A DNA stretch of 64,000 nt from Dactylorhiza incarnata (GCA_033032865.1 JAWHQI010000170.1:431001-495000), one strand, 5' to 3'; shown: positions 43,047 through 54,370, counted from the first letter of the stretch. Notes: generated by a model not told the origin, from the letters alone. Made by a program: numbers and translations.

Positions 43047-44103
43047 ACATTTATATTTCTGAACAGTTTTGATGTTTCTCGCGGTTCTGCGAGTATAATT
43101 TTTTGGTAGATAACATTCTTTTCTTTTGATAGTGATATTTATCTTTTTGATGGATGACAGCCCCTGTTTTCCTTGCGCTGTCGTGAAGTCACTAGGCTCA
43201 TAGGCTCGCTTGTATATGTTTACCTGTCATTCTGATCTAGGCGACTTTGGAAGATGTCTGCCGACTATCTTACCTTACTCGCCTCTTAGCTTTTCGCAGC
43301 CGCGTAATAGATACTCGCCTTTATGGTTGCTCACGGTTACCCTTGCGAGTTGGCGCCCTACTCGCAACCTGGTCGGTGAGAAAGATGCTGGGTAGGGAAG
43401 GACGGTCGGGGGGTCTAGAGGGACACACGATCCCGATAGTCTCCCTCCTGCTTTGTCGTCGGATGTCGAGGAAGTGGCTAGGTAGGGAAGGACGGTCGGG
43501 GGGTCCAAGGGGACACACAATCCCGATAGTCTCCATCCTACTTTCCTCATTCCTGGATCTTGACGAATCTTCGCACTGTTTACTCACAATCAGAGGGGAA
43601 TTAAAACATACCAACTCAAATGATTGGATAGAGTTTATCAAAAACTCGATGCTAGGCCACGAGCCTTTCGTTCTCAAGGGTTTACGACGCCTTTATTCAA
43701 GGGTCCCCTGAGAGGTTAAGTCGATCATCCTATCGCCGAGTTGGGAGGTCGGTGTCACGACTTCTTCCTGATAATCTCTCCAGTCGGGTGAGAGGTGCAG
43801 TCGGAGGGAACTGTGGCCAACGTGCAAGGGGGGAGTTGATCTCGACCGTCAATGCAGAGGCTTGGTCTTAGGGGAACGCACTACCGAGGCACCGTCCCAT
43901 CATCCGTTCTGGATCTTATGAGAATCAAGTCGAAGGCCTGTTTCCCAACCTGACGTGGAGGTCGGCTTTACCTGTTCTTCTTCCTTTTTAAAGATTTGCT
44001 GCTGCGATAGAAATAAGAAACTCTCGCCATCCCATGTTTCAGGGAGGTGAGGAATTTATTTATAAATAATCAATTTACAGGAGAGGGATATATAAGTTCC
44101 TGC
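43047..44103. repeat. Spacer between antisense genes and pol, with a 90-bp tandem repeat
   Basis: Two 90-bp units begin GGTAGGGAAGGACGGTCGG at 43391 and 43481. No convincing coding sequence. This is where the converging transcripts of pol (minus) and the antisense genes (plus) would end. Confidence 0.6.
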
Positions 44104-45383
44104 TTAGGGATAAAACTTTTTCAGGTCATCGCCGCTCCAGGTATTCCCCAATAGCTCTCCCTCGTGATTCTGCAGGCGATATCCTCTTGTTGCAAGTGAT
44201 TCGTGGACGATGAAAGGTCCCTTCCAATTTGGGTTGAGCTTTCTGACGGCTGCCGATCTTCCTGCCGCGTCCACCTTCTTTAAGACTAGATCACCTGCTT
44301 GGAAGTGCTTGAGGCGAACATGTTTGTCGAAGTGCCTCGTCATTCGACGTTTGATCTCCTCTTGCCGAGCTGAGGGTAGATCTCAGAGTTCTTCAATGTA
44401 GTCGAGGGACAGTTTCTAAGCTTCCTCATTCTCCAGACGCCACTCGTCGTCTCCGTCTTCAGCTGCGATCACCCTAGGACTTCTGACCTCGAACTCTACT
44501 GGAATGAGAGTTTCGGACCCGTGAGAGAGTTTGAACGGGGTTTCCCCTGTGGCTGAGCTAGGAGTGGTTCTCAGAGCCCACAACACGGAGGGGAGCTGCT
44601 CCGCCCAATTACCTCTTAGGTTCTCGACTTTCTTTTTTAGCAGGTTGATGATCAGCTTGTTGGCGGCTTCCACTTGTCCATTGCTCCTTGGATGATGTAC
44701 TGATGCAAACCGAAGATCAGTTCTGAGCTGCCTGCAAAAATCTTCCAGCTCCAAGCTGGCGAATTGAGGACCGTTGTCGGTGATGATGGCGAGGGGGATC
44801 CCGAATCTGCAGACGATCTCACCACAAATGAAGTTCTTCACGACTTGGGAAGTGGTCTTGGCTAGAGCTTTGGCCACGATCCACTTGGAGAAATAGTCGA
44901 TCATGACGAGAACGAACTTCCGTTGGCCACTAGCTGAAGGGAAAGGGCATATCAAATCCATTCCCCAAATAGCGAACGGCCACGTGCGGTGATCGAACGA
45001 AGTTGCTGGGCAGGCTGCAATTGAAGGGGGGCGAATAGTTGACACTTCGGGCACTTTTTCGAGAAGGCCTCCGCATCCTTGCGGATAGTAGGCCAGAAGT
45101 AACCATGCCTCAGGATTCTCTGCTCCAAAGTGCGAGTCCCAGAATGACTTCCACACTCTCCCGAGTGGATCTCGTCCAACACTCGAGGTACTTCGCCTTC
45201 AGAGACACATCTAGCTAGAGGGCCCGAGATGGTCTTGTGATATAGCTCCCCGTCCTGCAACAAATAATACGCTGCCTTGTACCGAAACTTCCTTTGATCC
45301 CCATCCTCCGTAGGAAGCTGCCCGGTATTTAGGAATGCCATGAACGGATCTACCCAGGAGGGACGTTGCTCGATCTCCATCAT
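44104..45383 (-). pseudogene. Tat integrase
   Basis: The zinc-binding part (45383-44952) has HSGECGSHSGTRTLEQRILRHGYFWP and CPKCQ. After a frameshift near 45000-45150 the catalytic core (45100-44416) has MDLICPFPSASGQRKFVLVMIDYFSKW, ITDNGPQFASLELEDFC and HHPRSNGQVEAANK, so D-D-E are all present. The C-terminal part (44343-44104) has AGDLVLKKV, NWKGPFIV and GYRLQNHEGE. A stop near 44413 separates core and tail. Confidence 0.85.
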
Positions 45384-45902
45384 TTATCCTTCTTCGATGG
45401 ATGGTCGGAATAGTTCGGTGATAGTCCCTCCGGCTCTCGGTCCGTACTTGGCCAGACGATCTGCCGCCGAATTCTCTTCTTTTGGCACGTGCTCGACGAA
45501 GAAGGATTGAAAGCCTCCAATCAACCCCTTTATCTTGACGAGGTACTTTTGCAGGATGGTGTTGCGTACTTCGAACTCTCCCCGAATATGCGACGCGACT
45601 ACCATTGAATCAGTGAAAGCCATGACATCTTGGATGCCCAACTCCTTTGCGAGGCGCAGGCCCGCTATTATGGCCTCGTACTCCGCCTGATTATTCATGA
45701 CGGGGAAGAGGATCTCGACTGCCTGCTCGATCCTAGTTCCCTGTGGGCTGACAAGAACAATGCCCACTCCCACAGAGCTCTTGCCCAAGGCTCCGTCCAC
45801 GAACATTTTCCAAGGGATGGGAGTAGAAGCCTCCTCTCCCGGCTCCACCTCTACTGAGAAGTCGGCTAAGAAATCTGCTAGTGCCTGCGCCTTGATCGCC
45901 AC
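45384..45902 (-). pseudogene. Tat second RNase H domain
   Basis: MFVDGALGKSSVGVGIVLVSPQG, NNQAEYEAIIAGLRLA, FTDSMVVASHI and NSAADRLAK show the D-E-D-(H/D) pattern of an RNase H. It lies between the RT-linked RNase H and integrase and resembles the extra, archaeal-type RNase H (aRNH) acquired by Tat elements. It is bounded by in-frame stops at 45945 (TGA where Trp is usual) and 45384. Confidence 0.8.
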
Positions 45903-45944
45903 CCGGGGCGAGAAGGAAATATCGAACTCACTGAGTTCTACCGA

Positions 45945-46979
45945 TCACTTCGCCAGCCTTCCTGAATGCTCAACCACTTCCAAGATATTTCGGAGGGGAT
46001 GGTCAGTCACGACCCGGATAGAGTGATCTTGAAAATAAGGTCGGAGCTTCCGCGCCGATACCACCAAGGCGAAGGCAAGCTTCTCCAGGATTGGATACTT
46101 CAACTCCGCCTTCTTGAGCACCTGGCTAACATAATAAATAGGGAGCTGCTTCTTTCCTTCTTCCCGGACCAGCACCGAGCTTACTGCTTCCACTCCTACT
46201 CCTAAGTAGATGAGTAGGTCTTCGCCTTCTTTCGGGCTCTGCAGGAGAGGTGTCTGAGTCAACTGCTCCTTCAGCATACCGAACGCCTTCTCGCATTCGT
46301 TGGACCATGCGAAGTCCTCACTCTTCCGGAGCGTCTTGAAAAATGGAGAGCGCTTCTCTCCTGCCTTGGATAGGAAGCGGCTAAGACCCGCCAACCTTCC
46401 TGTCAGCCTTTGGACTTATTTCACTGTCTGCGACGAGGTCATCTCCAGGATTGCCTTAACCTTGTCAGGGTTCGGCTCCACTCCCTCTGGGGTGATGAGA
46501 TGTCCCAGAAACTTTCCTCTTCCAGCCCCGAACACGCACTTCGTCGGATTGAGCCTCATCTTGAACTTCCTTAGTGTCGCGAAGGTCTCTACCAGATCGA
46601 CTACATGCTCCTGGACGCTCTTGCTTTTGACCAAGAGATCGTCCACATATACCTTCAGGTTCCTCCCCTTCTACTCTCCAAAGACGTGATCCATCATCCG
46701 CTGGTAGGTCGCTCCTGCATTCTTTAGCCCGAAGGGCATCATATTGTAGTTGTAGCAGCCCTCGCCAGTGATGAAGGAAACATCGCGACAATCGGGAGGA
46801 TACATCCGGATCTGATGGTATCCTGAAAACGCATCAAAGAAACTCATTACAAAAAAACCGACGGCCGAATCAACCAGCGCGTCGATTCGAGGCAAGGGAT
46901 AACAATTCTTCGGGCAGCTTTTATTTAATAACGAAAAGTCTACACACATCCTCCAGTTGCCCACAGCTTTCTTCACCAT
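45945..46979 (-). pseudogene. Tat reverse transcriptase and linked RNase H
   Basis: 46979-46674 has WRMCVDFSLLNKSCPKNCYP, LPRIDALVDSA, FFDAFSGYHQIRM and MPFGLKNAGATYQRMMD. After an in-frame amber stop (46671-46673) comes YVDDLLVKS (catalytic Asp pair present) and FLGHLITPEGVEPNPDK. After another stop at 46416, AGLSRFLSK and the RNase H region with IYLGVGVEAVSSVLV and VTDHPLRNIL follow. 'LNKxCPKxCYPLPRID' is characteristic of the Tat/Athila branch. Confidence 0.85.
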
Positions 46980-47857
46980 TACAACATTCGAGACTCAGCC
47001 TGGGTACTGATCTCTGACACAAAGCCCGCATCTAACAGCTTCTTCACTTCTTCACGGATAAGTCCGGCCAACATGACGGCACTTGACCTCTTCTTCTGGC
47101 GGGCGGGCTTGACCGCGGGGTCAAGGTTGAGATGGTGGCAGGCCACCTCAGGATCAATTCCGGGCATCTCAGCAGCATTCCAAGCAAAGATGTCGACGTT
47201 CTCTTGCAGACACGTCGTCATCTCCATCTTCTCGCTGACCTTCAGCGATCCTCCAACCTTCAGCAACCTAGGTACTCCTGCTGCGGAGAATACCTCGATT
47301 TCTTCAACCTCTTCGGACGCTTCCAGCCGGGTCGTGCCTCCTGTTACCCTCTCGAACTCCTCCGCGTCAGCCATCCAGCTGATAGTGCTGACCGAGCTAA
47401 GGTAGCACTCGTGGGCGGCTCTTGGATCGCTCCTGATCCTCACCTGAACATCCCCCTGGCAGTATTTGAGGCACTGATGGTAGGAGGATGGAACGGCCTT
47501 GAAGGTATTGAGAAGCGGCCTTCCAAAGATGGCCTTGTAGCAACTCGGGGCGTCGACGATGACGAAACGGCACTGGAGAGGGGTGCCACCGAGAGTTACA
47601 AGGAGATCTACTCCTCCTTCTACCTCTTTCTTCTCTCCGGAGAAGCCGAAGAGAGGACCATCCGGGGCCCGGACTCTTGCTGCTCCGACGCCCAGCCCGT
47701 CGAACGTCTCCTTGAAGACGACGTTCACGGAACTACCGTTATCGATCAGAATCCGATCAATGGTGAAGTCCTCCATTGCAGCTTGGATCACGAGGGCATC
47801 ATGGAAGGGATTCTCATTCTCTAGCATGTCCTCCTCTGAGAAGGTGATCTCCTCCAA
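46979..47857 (-). pseudogene. Tat aspartic protease and RT N-terminal region
   Basis: Contains MEDFTIDRILIDNGSSVNVVF (D-N-G-S active-site loop in place of the usual DTG/DSG, as often in Tat elements), CYKAIFGRPLLN (the ILGRP-type motif) and a long linker to MPGIDPEVACHHLNLDP. The C-terminal EVKKLLDAGFVSEI is the start of RT. The frame is broken at the junction with the next segment. Gag should join upstream, but a solo LTR separates them. Confidence 0.75.
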
Positions 47858-47916
47858 CGGGGGTGGTGTCTGCGAAGTCGAAGCGACACTCCTTCGATAA
47901 ATCTGATGGAGACTCC

Positions 47917-49221
47917 TGATAACTTCTCAAAAAAAGAAGTTATTTAGTCTTTGTTTTAGACAATTTGCTTAACATTTTTGGGAAAACAAATTTAATTGAA
48001 GTTATAATATGAGTAAATGCATATTTATTTTATTTATGACTAAATCGGTCTTTTTCCCAGATATTGTTGCAAAAAAAGTCAAAAGGAACGTTTTGGAAGA
48101 AGGATTTTGTTCAAAAATGCTGTCCTGGGAAAAGAGTTGCAGAATCCTGAAACAGGTTGCAACCTTTTCTGGACGAATTTCAGAATTTTAAAATCAAATA
48201 AACTGCCATTTGCAAATCTGGAAAGTGGAGTCCTTTGGGCAGAAGTTGGGCGTTTTTAGAGAGAGAAGATCCGAAAATAATGGCAGTTATGGAGAGGAGT
48301 TAAAATGATATTAATATAGAGATTTCAATTTCTCTTCATCTTCTTCTCCATTCTATTCCATACACCATTTTTCCATTGGAGACTTTACTTGGAGGAGGCG
48401 ACAAGAGGGCTGCTGCACTTTTCACCGGGCTGATCGAAGGAGGAACTTCAGCAGAAAAATCCTCCGTGATTTAGTTGATAATCCCCTGATGTTTTGTAAG
48501 ATTTTCCCAACTATGTTGTGTGTTCTCTCCGCCGCCATGAACTAATTAACTTTAATCTTGTATTGTGAGATTACTTTGCCTTTGGTGATGATGAATGCTT
48601 GAAAACTAATGTATGGATGTTTGTTGGATCTCTTTATCAAATCTATAATCTTTAATTGAAATTTTTGGCCAAAGTTTCGTCTTTTTACTACGCTCCATAA
48701 TTCGAGAGAGGAGTTGCGTAAGTGAGTTATTGATTTGATATAGTATTTGAAGGGAGAAAGAGATTTCCCCTTGGTATTAGCAACTTTGATTTTCGAGCTT
48801 TATGCGGTACTTGTCTCTCCCAAGGGGGAAATAGAGGCTAGGGATTTCCGATATCGAGAGATACGGATCTTCTACTGTAAAATTGTTGCAAGACGTTCCA
48901 CTGCACATTTCATAAAATCACCTTTAAAAATTCATCACACTAGGTTTAGGAAATCACATTACAAGATTATCTTTCCCAACTGATAACCAAGTAATTTTCC
49001 TACGATCCATAGTTATCTTAATTAGTTGTCTCTATTATTCCTGATTTTAATATTTCACAACCTATTGTTATAATTGACTTGGATTTAAAGAAATAGCACA
49101 ACCAGTATTTGCAAGCACTAAATTCACCACCTCTCCGTGGAAACGATCTTCACTCACTCATTATTACTTGATTCGGCACGTGCACTTGCGTGTAATACGT
49201 ATACCTGTTTTATGTGTATCA
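47917..49221. mobile_element. Solo LTR (1305 bp) inside the Tat element
   Basis: Starts TGATAACTTCTC and ends TATGTGTATCA, with TG/CA ends and a 5-bp target duplication ACTCC (47912-47916 and 49222-49226). The first 26 bp form a hairpin (ATAACTTCT / AGAAGTTAT). The CACCTCTCCGTGGAAACGATC-type end resembles Athila/Tat LTR ends. No internal region remains, as expected from LTR-LTR recombination. Its removal would rejoin gag and protease of the host element. Family not established. Confidence 0.85.
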
Positions 49222-49226
49222 ACTCC

Positions 49227-51317
49227 CCTTGCGGGAAGCTCCCAGACCTGCTCCCCCGTGGATCACTCCAACTCCTCTGCCTCCATGGACGAGGTCTCCT
49301 CGGCCTCCATGGTCGACTCGGTCTTCATTCCTCCTTCGACCGATGGCTTGGACTGTCGGCGGCTCGACAGGGGCTTCAATCCTCCGCTGCTCTCCTGCTT
49401 CCCCTGCTGCCAACCTTCTGCGAGCCTCCCAAAAATCTGGGCAAGCCATCGTCCCGTGCCCCTCCACCTGATGGAGATCACAATAGAGGGGGATCTCCTC
49501 TGCCTGCGGCCTCCTCTGCTTCCGGTTCTTTCGACCTTGCCGATTGCCGCGTCGGGCAACCGTCATCGCTTCCTCCCTTCTCCTTTCCTGACGCCTCTCT
49601 GGCTGATCGAAGCGTCTTCTCTCCGGGGATCTCCTTCCCCGGTCCTGACGCTGAGGTCCTCTGGCCGGCCTCCAAGGTGGCCGGTTAACGGGGACTTGGT
49701 AGCACCTCTCTTCTTCCCGACGCTCCGGGGCCACGATGAGCCTCCTCTCATTGTTTCTTCTAGGCTCCTCCTTCCTGGGCTCTTTTCTCCTTCTCTCTTC
49801 TCTGCTCCTTCCTTCTGGCTTCCGCTTCTCTGCCCTCCTGGGCTCTTCTTTCTTCCTCCTCTCGGGGGTCTTCTCCTCTTCCTCCTCCTCATCCTCCTTG
49901 GTCACTCAGGTGAGCCAGGCTAGGAAGCCGCGGTTGGAAGCCTCACCCTGGACGAATTGGTTGGCCCTCTCGATGAGGTTGTCGTAGGAATAGGTAGGGA
50001 TCCTACCGAGCTCCAACTTGAAGAGGCCTTCGCGGAGACCGAAAGTCAGGGCCAGCTGCAAGGTGCGACCATCCACCTCCTGGATGTCCAACACCCTAAG
50101 TTGTTAAAGCGAGGCTCCAGGCTCAACAGGCTCAGAGGCTTGCGCCTTCGTGCGTCTTTTTTGCGCCTTTGGAGCATATAAGGCGCGTCTTGGTGCGATT
50201 TCTGTTGCAAATTTTTTTTTCTAAAAGAAAGAAAGCAATAATGTAAGAACTCAATATTTTTTGCATGATTTAGAGTTTGTGAAACATAATCGAGTGTTAA
50301 GACTGAGATATGATGCAAGTGACCACAATAATTCTATTTTTTATGAGATAAAAATGATAGTAATGAATGATTAATTAGTTGAATAGATGAAAAATCTAAT
50401 CAAGAAGATGAACTGATGTTTGATGCTTATTTTTTAAAATGGATGTGGCTGCGCCTTGCCTTCGTCAGGCGCGCGCCTGTGCCTTGAGCCTTGCGCCTAG
50501 GATCCAAGACCCTTTTGCGACTTGGTGCGCCTTGCGCCTTTAATAACTAAGCCAACACCTCCTCCTGGAAGCGGTCGATATAATCTCCCAACGTTTCTTT
50601 GGCTCCTTGCACCAGATGGAAAAGGGTTGTGGCCTCCTTCTTCAGCTTCTTGGCCGTGGCGAACCGCATGGTCAGCCCCCGGCACAAGTCCTCAAAGCAG
50701 AAAATGGAACCTGCTGGCAACTGGTGGAACCAGTCTCGGGCCTTCCCCCGGAAGGTGATCGCGAACAGCCTACACTTGAAGGCATCAGACATGGTTCGGA
50801 GGGAGGCTACATCCTCGAACCACTGGATGTGTCAGATAGGGTCATCCCTCCCCGAGTTATAATTCATCGCGGGATCTCTGAACCCCTCCGGCACTGGCGC
50901 AGCAACGATCTCCTCACAGAATGGGCTCCTCCCACCGAACTGGCGACGATCCTCTGCTTGGCGAGTATCTCCTCCATACTCACTGAATTGGCGAGTACCT
51001 AAGTACTTCGCCTGTTCCTCCTGCTCGCGGAATCGGATTCCGTCCGCTCCTTGCGAGACCTGCGGGTAGAACTGCGACCTCCTTGGTCGCTCCAGCTCCT
51101 TTTCGTGCTCCTTCCCTGCTCGCCGTGGTTGAGCACCTTCTTCGGTCAGAATCGGGCGATGAGGCGAGGTCGTCGTTCCTTCCGCGCGAGGTTGGAGAGC
51201 TGCTCGCATGGACCCCTCTATTCGTCGCGCGAACTCCTCAAAAACCGCCAAAGTGACGAACTCGCCACTTCTGGCCGGGTTACCTACTACTTCCTCGTGG
51301 TCGCTAACTATAACCAT
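49227..51317 (-). pseudogene. Tat gag, split by a MITE
   Basis: The protein begins at 51317 (MVIVSDHEEVVGNPARSG). A charged N-terminal part is followed by the gag core: FKCRLFAITFRGKARDWFHQL and SIFCFEDLCRGLTMRF (50780-50640), then DYIDRFQEEVL. It is interrupted by 50096-50551 and continues with DGRTLQLALTFGLREGLF and LIERANQFVQGE (50070-49930). A long Arg/Glu-rich stretch follows, then YCDLHQVEGHGTMAC (about 49480-49435), a zinc-knuckle-like motif usual in Tat gag. The frame on the two sides of the MITE is the same once one copy of the target duplication is discounted. Confidence 0.8.
50096..50551. mobile_element. hAT-type MITE in the Tat gag
   Basis: 456 bp, flanked by the 8-bp duplication CCAACACC (50088-50095 and 50552-50559). 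Ends read CTAAGTTGTTAAAGCGAGGC and, inverted, CTTAGTTATTAAAGGCGC; 12 of the first 14 bases agree. The ends are rich in GCGCCTTGCGCC-type repeats and the middle is AT-rich. An 8-bp duplication is the mark of hAT transposons. No coding capacity. Confidence 0.85.
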
Positions 51318-51375
51318 CTCGCCGCTTCACCAAACTTTACTCCTCTGGCTACGATCCACGCTCACCGCACCAAAG

Positions 51376-52004
51376 TGTTGAAGCCAGGAAAATCCTAGGC
51401 TCCAAAATTCGGATCAGTGCAGTCGGGGGCTACTCGCTCGGCAATCCGACAAGAAGACTTGGTTAGCCACGACGAACCAACTAGAAGAGCAACAAACAGG
51501 ACCTCAGGTGCTGCTGCGGTAGGGAGGTCCCACCATGTACCCAGAAGCTCAAAGGAGTCTTCTCCTTCAAAACCACGAATGACCGAGCTTGGTACTAGGA
51601 AGACACTGACTAGGGAGGATTCTCGCCTGTAAGGGGGGTGAAGCTCTGATTTTGGACAAGTGTCATTCCTGGTACCCCTGGAGGTCTATTTATAGACAAA
51701 TCTTGAGGGAGGGGAAGCAGGCGACTATCCCTGATCCCCTTGGAGATGGTTTGAGCAAAGGCCTAGGCGGGCGAGTAGGTTGGTGAAAGTCGCCCACAGG
51801 CGAATAGGTATGACCTTCTCGCTCGGCCGGCTGGCCAACTCGGACATGTCTTCCTTCTCGTCATTGGGGGCGAGCAAATCCTTACTCGCACTCTCGAGTC
51901 TCCTGATCCTGTTGCGTTGTCTGATATCAATGCTGACCGTTGACTTTGACTTCTGCCTACCTGGCCTTTAGACGAACCCACCCTCGGAGAATGAGGGTTG
52001 TACA
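51376..52004 (-). repeat. 5' LTR of the Tat element
   Basis: Partner of 38610-39236. The minus-strand TATA box is at 51683-51694. The primer-binding region on the minus strand after the LTR reads CTTTGGTGCGGTGAGCG, which is not the tRNA-Met type; the priming tRNA is not identified. Confidence 0.8.
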
Positions 52005-52013
52005 GTTGATACT

Positions 52014-52398
52014 TGTTGAAGGAATCTGTATAAAGGTCAGGCGGTTACTCTTGTGTAACCACCCGATGTTGTTGCAATGTAAAAGCTGGGCGGTTACTCT
52101 TGTGTAACCGCCCGGTGTTGCTCAATGTAAAGGATCGGGTGGTTACCCTTGTGTAACCGCCCGATGTTGCTCAATGTAAAGGGTCGGGCGGTTACCCTTG
52201 TGTAACCCCCAGGGATTGCTTCCTATTGTAGTCTGGGTGGTTACTTGTATTGTAACCGTCCAAAGTATTTAGTCTCACATCGTCATTTGTACATTCTCTC
52301 ACCTTCTATATTATATATAAAGAGGGGTGCACTCATATAATAAATAGATTTCTGGAGAATAAAAATATTACTTTTTATTTGTATCTTGGGTTTCTACA
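52014..52398 (+). mobile_element. Solo LTR (385 bp) with hairpin repeats
   Basis: Starts TGTTGAAGGAATC and ends GGTTTCTACA, flanked by the target duplication ATACT (52009-52013 and 52399-52403). TATA-like box ATATATAAAGAGG at 52313. It contains four 49-bp tandem units (starting 52041, 52090, 52139, 52188) and a partial fifth, each with an inverted repeat GGCGGTTAC ... GTAACCGCC. No partner LTR or internal region is present. The size and TATA layout fit a Ty1/copia LTR, but this is a guess. Confidence 0.85.
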
Positions 52399-52403
52399 AT
52401 ACT

Positions 52404-52680
52404 CAACGCCGGAAGTTAATCTTCCAGAAGGTCGGATGTTGCTTTTTCAAAAAGCAGTGATTTCCCACAGGTACTTACCACCAATTTTAGTAAATGAAAT
52501 TTGGTCAATTTTATATCAGGAAGCGATTAGGTGAGAACACTTATTTTTTGAATTTGACAGTTGAATTCGGCACTTCACGGATACTCAATGAGCAAATCTT
52601 CATACTACAGTGAGCCACCTACCTCCATTCCCAGTCCACCTACAGTACCCCGGAGATCACTCCCAACCACCAAGGAGACA
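52404..52680 (+). pseudogene. Gypsy element A: integrase C-terminal region
   Basis: Broken frames give KLIFQKVG, FPTGTYHQF, KFGQFYIRKRLGENTYFLNLTVEFGTS, closely resembling the 26560-26660 remnant (GTYHKLQQRKFGPFQV.KRLGENTYLLDLPVEFGTS). It continues the integrase cut at 38609, so the Tat element and the solo LTR sit inside element A. Confidence 0.65.
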
Positions 52681-52684
52681 GATC

Positions 52685-52880
52685 AAGTCTTAGACATCTG
52701 TGAGTTCCACACTCGTTAATGGATGTATTAGAGAAACTTAATCTCTTGGCATGGGCCGGGTATTGCAAACAGTTCATAGATAAGGTCTTAGACATCTGTG
52801 AGTTCCAGACTCGCTAATGGATGTATTGGAGAAACTTAATCTCTTAAGATGGGCCCGGTATTACAAACAATTCATACATC
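52685..52880. repeat. 98-bp tandem duplication
   Basis: Two units start GTCTTAGACATCTGTGAGTTC at about 52687 and 52785 and continue to GGGCCGGGTATTGCAAACA / GGGCCCGGTATTACAAACA. They lie in the region downstream of the element A integrase. 52881-53262 holds nothing else that I recognise. Confidence 0.8.
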
Positions 52881-53262
52881 AGTGCAACAATACCCAGACA
52901 TTCCAGTTGCAGGTTGCGGTCAAGCTATTATTTGACTATGTTTGATGGAGGTATTTGACCATGGCTTATTGACTCGACCGAGTAATAAGACCACAAAAAA
53001 TAGGTCTGGTAATTATAGGTAGTTTAAGTAGGTTATGTAGTTAAGGCAAGCAAATAAAATATTTGTATTAAATATGGCAGGCACTTAAACCACTGTTTGG
53101 ATAAGTAATAATAAAAACTATAAAAAATTGACTATCATGTTACTAAACATGCACGAGAAGACACGCAATAAAAAATCAAATATAATTTTTTCCCTGTTTA
53201 AACTCTACCAGTATCAGCTCGGCCGACCTCCACTCCTGTCCAGGATTTTCAGTACAACAACC

Positions 53263-53497
53263 GCCCTGGTCAGCATCCCAACCAACAAACCCAAGGGTGA
53301 CATCTCCTGAATCACACTTGCAAGTTTTCTTCATCTCCCGGGTCGATAACCACCAGAGCCTCCTCTACCGAATGATTTGCCCTGGTCAGATTCCCAACCA
53401 TCGAACCCAAGGGCGACATCTCCTGAATCACACTTGCATGTTTTCCTTATCTCCAGGGTCAATAACCACCAGAGCCTCCTCTACAGAATGATTTGCC
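53263..53497. repeat. 117-bp tandem duplication within a gag remnant
   Basis: Units 53263-53379 and 53380-53497 share CCCTGGTCAG.TTCCCAACCA, GACATCTCCTGAATCACACTTGCA and CCACCAGAGCCTCCTCTAC. The sequence resembles the Pro/Gln-rich linker between gag core and zinc knuckle. Confidence 0.8.
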
Positions 53498-53843
53498 CTA
53501 CTAGGTCGGCGGCGGCACCCCAACTCATCCCATTCTCCTACATTCTTCACCCAGAACTTCATCTTTCTCCTTTGCTTCCCAACTGACAGTGCCATCTCCT
53601 TCTCGACGATCCTCCAACACCAAGTGTTGTTCTACAAATCGCGCATTCAGCACGCGCAAGCTAACTATCCGGCAATCATCGCAAACTTACAGTGCACCCG
53701 CATGGCCATTGCTGCCCTAGTTCTTGCTCCCGGAGTCGATTGAGACGGCCCGATTTCTACTAAAACCTGAAGCCCTGGGTAACCTCCAGCACCAACATTT
53801 CTCCCGCTTCTCCTATGTTCCACACCCGAGCTTCCACAGCACC
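53498..53843 (+). pseudogene. Gypsy gag remnant, left of the chromovirus insertion
   Basis: Pro/Ser/His-rich, stop-interrupted translation leading to HTRASTA at the insertion point. The matching right part, with the zinc knuckle, is at 59317-59640. Same family as the gag of element B. Confidence 0.5.
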
Positions 53844-54304
53844 TGTTACCGACATACACACAGAAGAACCGCCGTGGCAAGTTTATTCGAGGAGGACGCG
53901 CGACGACGCGAGAGCCGGGGTGCAAACCGAGCCGCATGGCGCCGGATAAAGCAAACCGGGCGGTTCGGGTGTTGCGGCTTGGGCGAGTGGCCTTGGCAAG
54001 TTGTATCTTTATTTTAATGTTGCTTTTTATTATTGTTGTTTGATGTGTGGTGGATCCCTCCCTATAAAGGGGATCACCTTTGTTGTAAGAACCATCTTTG
54101 GATCACTTGAATGAAGTGGGGCTGCTCCCCTTTCTTCCTCCCAACCCTAACTCTCTCTCCCTCTCTCTACCTCTCCTTTCCGTATCTCTCTCTCTCTCTC
54201 TACTTCTCTCGCTACCGCTACCCGCTAGCCGCTATCACCGACGGAAGCCGCCTCGCCTAGGCTGCCGTCTCCTCGCCGGCTGCCCGATACCCCAAGCGGT
54301 ATCA
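53844..54304 (+). repeat. 5' LTR of the chromovirus-like element
   Basis: TGTTACCGACATACAC ... CCAAGCGGTATCA. TATA-like box CCCTATAAAGGGG at 54060 and a CT-rich tract at 54150-54210. Confidence 0.9.
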
Positions 54305-54370
54305 TTGATCCGACCTGCCCTTTCCGCCTGCCCTAGCGCCGCCGGTATTCTCCCGTCGTTCCCCACTTCG

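Larger units (their letters stand above)
38610..52004 (-). mobile_element. Tat-type Ty3/gypsy retrotransposon with antisense genes
   Basis: A 13.4-kb element in minus orientation: 5' LTR 51376-52004, gag, protease, RT, RNase H, a second RNase H domain and integrase, then a spacer and two plus-strand gene regions before the 3' LTR 38610-39236. The dual RNase H and the extra antisense ORFs between pol and the 3' LTR are marks of the Tat group (Retand/Grande/Ogre relatives). Pol has in-frame stops and at least one shift. Gag is split by a MITE and a solo LTR. The bases flanking the LTRs (CAAGG and GTTGA) do not form a target duplication, so one end may have been altered. Confidence 0.85.

Noticed and set aside
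49168..49923. 251-codon plus-strand frame
   Set aside because: Antisense to the Arg/Glu-rich part of Tat gag; composition explained by the other strand.
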